Shown here one piece after another: positions 60,642 through 64,000 of a stretch of DNA of 64,000 nucleotides. The translations under genes and the position numbers were made by a program. Source of the DNA: Propionigenium maris DSM 9537 (GTDB lineage: Bacteria; Fusobacteriota; Fusobacteriia; Fusobacteriales; Fusobacteriaceae). The notes below the pieces were generated by a model. The model was given only the letters and a program-made list of their open reading frames with translations. It was not told where the DNA came from and ran no database searches. Position 1 is the first letter of the stretch. Every line of letters begins with the position of its first letter. The stretch spans positions 95,072 to 159,071 of the forward strand of contig NZ_BSDY01000003.1 of assembly GCF_027925155.1 (NCBI RefSeq). The letters are read 5' to 3'.

Positions 60642-62998
60642 TACTCCTCCTCTCCGTATTTCCTATTAAAATAATTTATGTTTCTATAATTAAGTCTTTC
60701 TCTTATCTCGCCTGCAAGCTCGTACTTTATTATCTCATTAAGGTAAGGTTCAGCTATACTGAATATTTTACTAGCTTTATCATACTCAAAGAATTTTCCC
60801 CTGCTAAGATATTTTACAGGGTTATCAAGTGCCAGTTTCTCAAAGTCGCCGGCCTGCCACTCCCTCCAGTTTTTATGCCTTTTATTGTTAAGATCCTTTC
60901 CATGAAGTTCATCTGAATAAAACTCCTTGAAAACCTTCCCTATTAAACCGCCTGAAGTATCTTTTTTAATTCCTTCTCCAGTGAGAAGGGAAAGTATCGC
61001 AGGAATCTTGTAGGATTTTGTCATGGAAGTTTTTTCCAGCTCATAGAGAAACTCTCCAGCAGGGGTATTTAAATATTCCTTTTGCTGAGGAGAGAGGTCA
61101 TCCATTAGGCTTAGAAAATGCAGCCATCCCTTGAACTCCCTTATGTATGTACTCAACCCGTAGTTGGAAGACTCAAAAACTTCAGTGAGTGTGGGAACTC
61201 TTCCAAAATCTCTCTTGATCTCCAGGTACTCCTTCTTCAGCCTCTCCTTTAAATGAATCCTTGTATGAATTGTTTTAGCCAGATAGTCTATTATCCTAAG
61301 ATCAAAACTTGCATTGCATCCAACGGGAAACTTCATCTCCGTTGGAAGAGATAAAACCTGTTTAGCATTTTTAGGGTTATATCCTCCGCTCAGAAACAGT
61401 GGTTTTAATTCAGCACCCTTATAGTTACCAACCATATCTATAACTGTGAGCTTTTCCTTGCCTAAGCTGGTCCTCAACCCCCTTCCCAGCTGCTGGATGA
61501 AGATAGTATATGAATTAGTAGGCCTTAAAAATAAAACAGTATCTATTCCAGGTATATCAACTCCCTCATTAAATATATCTACTGTGAAGATGACCTGCAG
61601 ATCTCCCTTTTCAAATTCATCTATCACACTGCTTCTGCCACTGGTATTAGAGGTAATTGATTTAGCTTTTATCTTAGCCTTATTAAAGGCAGCGGTCATG
61701 TATTCAGCATGCTTGACACTGGCACAAAAAGCAACTGTCTTTTTTCTCCCATAGATCTTAAACTTACTTATAATCTGAGCTGTTCTCTCTTGAACCATAA
61801 GTTTATTTTCTAGTTCTTCCATATCATACTTTCCGCTTCTCCACGGGATAGCCTCATAGTCTACCTCATCATATATTCCGTAGTAGTCAAAGGGAACCAG
61901 CCATCCATTATTTATACCTGTTTTGAAGTTACACTCATAGGCTATATTGTAGTTGCACCATTTGTAGATATCCTTATTATCCATCCTGTCTGGGGTTGCA
62001 GTAAGTCCCAGAAGAAAACCAGGCTCAAAATACTCCATAAGTTTCTCATAGGATTTAGCTCCTGCATGGTGGAACTCATCCACCACAATATAGTCAAAGT
62101 GATCCTTGGGAAAGTATTTATCGTTAAGATACTCCTTCTTTCCTAGAGTCTGAATGCTGGCAAAGGTAATATCATTATCGATACACTTGGAATCGGCATT
62201 GAAAAGCCCAAGAGTTTTATCCCTATGGATAGTTTTAAAGGTCTTCATAGCCTGCTTTAGAATCTCCTCCCTATGGGCTACAAACAGTATCTTATTGTAT
62301 TTGAGAGTGTCAAAAGCTGAGAGGTAGGTTTTTCCAAGTCCTGTAGCTACTATAACCATAGCTCTATCATACCCCTCCTCCCTCGTTTTGGAAAGTTCAT
62401 AGAGAGCCGGCACCTGAAATTTTATGGGAGAAACTATCTTTTCTTCAGGAACAGCATCTATAATATCAGGATTTCTTTTATATGATTTTTCATACTTTCT
62501 TAGCCATTCTATACTCATATCAAAGCTGTTATTTTCATAGAGGTCGTTAAATTCATCTAAAAACTTTTGAAACTCATCCTGGTTTTGACTTTTCTTAAAG
62601 GCAAAGTTCCACTCTACTCCCTTTAATAGAGCTGAATATGATAGGTTTGAGGAACCAATCAGAACCTCCCCCTCTCCATTCTCATACTCAAAGATATAAG
62701 TTTTAGGATGGAAGGAAATAGAATTATTTTTATCGTTATCAAAGATCTTTATATCCTGCACTGCCTGAGATAACCTGTAGAGAGCATTGGGCTCGGTGAC
62801 ATTAAGATAATCACTGGTGATGACCTTAACTTCCTTTCCCTCCTCTACAGCTTTTTCAAGGGATTTTGTGAGAAGTTTTGCCCCACTATCCCTGATAAAG
62901 GAAACTACAAAATATATCTTCCTAGCTTTTTCTATACAGTGTTGAAGCTTAGGGAGTATCGGTTGTTTTTGACCTGTAAAAACAGAAGTATTTTCCAT
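60641..62998 (-). CDS. HKD (phospholipase-D-like) nuclease fused to SF2 helicase
   Basis: 785 residues. Residues of about 1-170 form a PLDc-like domain with one HKD motif (FHPKTYIFEYENGEGEVLIGSSN: His, Lys and the later acidic/Asn positions). Residues of about 185-560 form an SF2 helicase of the type I/III restriction class: Walker A ATGLGKT (near 220), DEFHHAG motif II (near 305), GLTATPDR motif III, and motifs V-VI including FNEGVDIPG and QQLGRGLRT (near 510). The C-terminal 220 residues are helical and unassigned. Such fusions are found among restriction-like or repair loci. A coupled methyltransferase follows. Confidence 0.85.
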   Translation of the reverse strand: MENTSVFTGQKQPILPKLQHCIEKARKIYFVVSFIRDSGAKLLTKSLEKAVEEGKEVKVITSDYLNVTEPNALYRLSQAVQDIKIFDNDKNNSISFHPKTYIFEYENGEGEVLIGSSNLSYSALLKGVEWNFAFKKSQNQDEFQKFLDEFNDLYENNSFDMSIEWLRKYEKSYKRNPDIIDAVPEEKIVSPIKFQVPALYELSKTREEGYDRAMVIVATGLGKTYLSAFDTLKYNKILFVAHREEILKQAMKTFKTIHRDKTLGLFNADSKCIDNDITFASIQTLGKKEYLNDKYFPKDHFDYIVVDEFHHAGAKSYEKLMEYFEPGFLLGLTATPDRMDNKDIYKWCNYNIAYECNFKTGINNGWLVPFDYYGIYDEVDYEAIPWRSGKYDMEELENKLMVQERTAQIISKFKIYGRKKTVAFCASVKHAEYMTAAFNKAKIKAKSITSNTSGRSSVIDEFEKGDLQVIFTVDIFNEGVDIPGIDTVLFLRPTNSYTIFIQQLGRGLRTSLGKEKLTVIDMVGNYKGAELKPLFLSGGYNPKNAKQVLSLPTEMKFPVGCNASFDLRIIDYLAKTIHTRIHLKERLKKEYLEIKRDFGRVPTLTEVFESSNYGLSTYIREFKGWLHFLSLMDDLSPQQKEYLNTPAGEFLYELEKTSMTKSYKIPAILSLLTGEGIKKDTSGGLIGKVFKEFYSDELHGKDLNNKRHKNWREWQAGDFEKLALDNPVKYLSRGKFFEYDKASKIFSIAEPYLNEIIKYELAGEIRERLNYRNINYFNRKYGEEE

Positions 62999-63155
62999 AA
63001 TAAGCTCCTTTTTTCTTTTAATTCTATCAAATCAAAGGTTAAATTAAAAGAAACATTGTTTTACATGCTTAAGAATTAAAAATTAGTAGAAATTATAAAG
63101 TATTCTCATGGTTAAGCTTTATCTCTAAACCTTACTGGGAAGACTCTCATTAAAA

Positions 63156-63185
63156 TTGACACTCCCTTCCGAAAGGTGATATTAT
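63156..63185 (+). promoter_or_regulatory. Promoter of the glyoxalase gene
   Basis: Perfect TTGACA and TATTAT separated by 18 bases, about 74 bases upstream of the ATG. Confidence 0.6.
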
Positions 63186-63258
63186 CTTTAGTAAGATTGC
63201 AAGCCCTTCACCAATGAAGGAATGCGCAATTTAAAAAGCTGCAACTAGGAGGATATAT

Positions 63259-63648
63259 ATGAAGTATAAGTTAGAGCACGCATGTATCAGGGTAATGGAC
63301 CTGGAAAAATCACTTGAGTTTTACAGGGGAGCCCTTGGACTTGAGGAAGTAAGAAGAAAGGATTTTCCAGAGTGGAAGTTTACCCTTGTGTATCTCAGCG
63401 ATGAAGACAGAAACTTTGAGATAGAGCTGACATATAACTATGATCCTGAGAAGCCATATGAGCTGGGGAATGGATTCAGTCACTTTGCCCTTACAGTGGT
63501 AGATCTAGAGGGTTCTCACTCTGCTCACAAGGAAGCTGGATACACTGTAACAGACCTTAAGGGACTTCCTGGAGAGAAGCCTATGTACTACTTTGTTACC
63601 GATCCAGATGGTTATATGATCGAGATAATCAGAGGGGGATCCCTATAA
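63259..63648 (+). CDS. gloA: Lactoylglutathione lyase (glyoxalase I)
   Basis: 129 residues, as in bacterial GloA. Metal ligands fit the family: His in KLEHACIRV (residue 7), Glu in FEIELTYN (near 56), His in GFSHFAL (near 75) and Glu in YMIEIIRG (near 123). Ni/Co-type glyoxalases convert the methylglyoxal-thiol adduct to a lactoyl-thioester. An AGGAGGA ribosome site precedes the ATG. Monocistronic, with promoter and terminator. Confidence 0.92.
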   Translation: MKYKLEHACIRVMDLEKSLEFYRGALGLEEVRRKDFPEWKFTLVYLSDEDRNFEIELTYNYDPEKPYELGNGFSHFALTVVDLEGSHSAHKEAGYTVTDLKGLPGEKPMYYFVTDPDGYMIEIIRGGSL

Positions 63649-63675
63649 AAGCAGGCTGAAAAGCCTGCTTTTTTT
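63647..63675 (+). terminator. Terminator of gloA
   Basis: 11-bp stem AAAAGCAGGCT / AGCCTGCTTTT followed by T's and then AATAAAAAGTATAGAATTTA, which matches the terminator-tail repeat. Confidence 0.9.
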
Positions 63676-64000
63676 AATAAAAAGTATAGAATTTAAGGTA
63701 TCTAACTGCAGATCATCGTCATGCTTCACTTATTATCCCTGCTTCACTTCTTCATACAGAATAGCTCCATTTTTTCTGCTTTTCCCCTATTTTACCTACT
63801 TTCTCCCTATAATCCTGTTTAAAAATAAAGCACTATATGACCTAAAGTTGTTTTTTAAAGGTACAGATGGTGGGCCCAAAGGGTTCTATAAACCCTTTAA
63901 TATAAAATTCAACCGAACAGTTTTAAGTTATTAATTTCAAAGGTATAAACGAAGTCTTCATATCCATTTTAAGGGTTGTAAGGGTATAAACACAAGGGCA
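63676..64000. other. Right-edge spacer
   Basis: No gene is seen. It starts with a partial terminator-tail match, has a perfect 8-bp hairpin AAAGGGTT / AACCCTTT at 63878-63898, and two GGTATAAAC strings near 63941 and 63981. It may lead into a gene beyond the window. Confidence 0.45.

Overview
The window looks like chromosome from an anaerobic, didermic bacterium, most likely a marine-type Fusobacteriota (Propionigenium/Ilyobacter relatives). This assignment is inference from gene content, not from a marker gene. The supporting content is an OmpA/outer-membrane protein pair, an [FeFe]-hydrogenase, a selenocysteine formate dehydrogenase, FabK-type enoyl-ACP reductase, dense leftward operons and A+T-rich spacers full of rho-independent terminators. 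There is no rRNA, intact tRNA, CRISPR array, prophage or IS transposase.

Layout. Positions 2-7275 hold a surface pair: a DUF11-repeat/OmpA protein cut by the left edge, translationally coupled to a large predicted outer-membrane beta-barrel protein. 7749-11711 is a giant TPR protein and 12228-13952 a DinG/XPD-like helicase. At 14048-14100 lies a lone 3'-end fragment resembling tmRNA (ssrA). 14112-18386 groups a CoA-disulfide reductase, a cystine symporter and a cysteine-desulfurase-like enzyme. 18435-21787 has an amino-acid permease fused to a PTS EIIA domain and a nucleoside-gate membrane protein. 22090-27429 is a leftward operon: BvgS-like sensor kinase, EamA transporter, pseudouridine kinase and pseudouridine-phosphate glycosidase. 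27905-32827 carries an AddB-like P-loop protein, a membrane protein, a small (p)ppGpp synthetase and a diadenylate-cyclase-domain protein. 33623-35581 has two flavin TIM-barrel enzymes (nitronate monooxygenase type and FabK).

The metabolic centrepiece is 36026-45386. A leftward operon encodes a Sec-containing formate dehydrogenase (read through an in-frame UGA with a bacterial SECIS hairpin), a monomeric M3-type [FeFe]-hydrogenase, MobA, FdhD, a 59-residue protein missed by length-limited ORF calling, and a GDSL hydrolase. Divergent from it are an AraC-type regulator, a tungstate-binding protein TupA and a MOSC protein. Together these suggest formate/H2/CO2 interconversion by a W- or Mo-selenoenzyme.

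45427-48108 is a purine uptake operon (BMP lipoprotein and NCS2 permease) behind a consensus sigma-70 promoter and two complete tandem adenine-type purine riboswitches. 48148-55373 has an aldo/keto reductase, a D-2-hydroxyacid dehydrogenase, a PHP phosphatase and the nadA-nadB-nadC operon. 56006-63648 has a CstA transporter, a secreted YD-repeat protein, an HKD-nuclease/SF2-helicase fusion coupled to a methyltransferase, and a glyoxalase.

The spacers hold several repeat families: a roughly 95-bp repeat that follows terminator hairpins, a roughly 215-bp MITE-like element (one copy inserted in that repeat with an 8-bp target duplication), and a composite repeat found between stop codons and their terminators.
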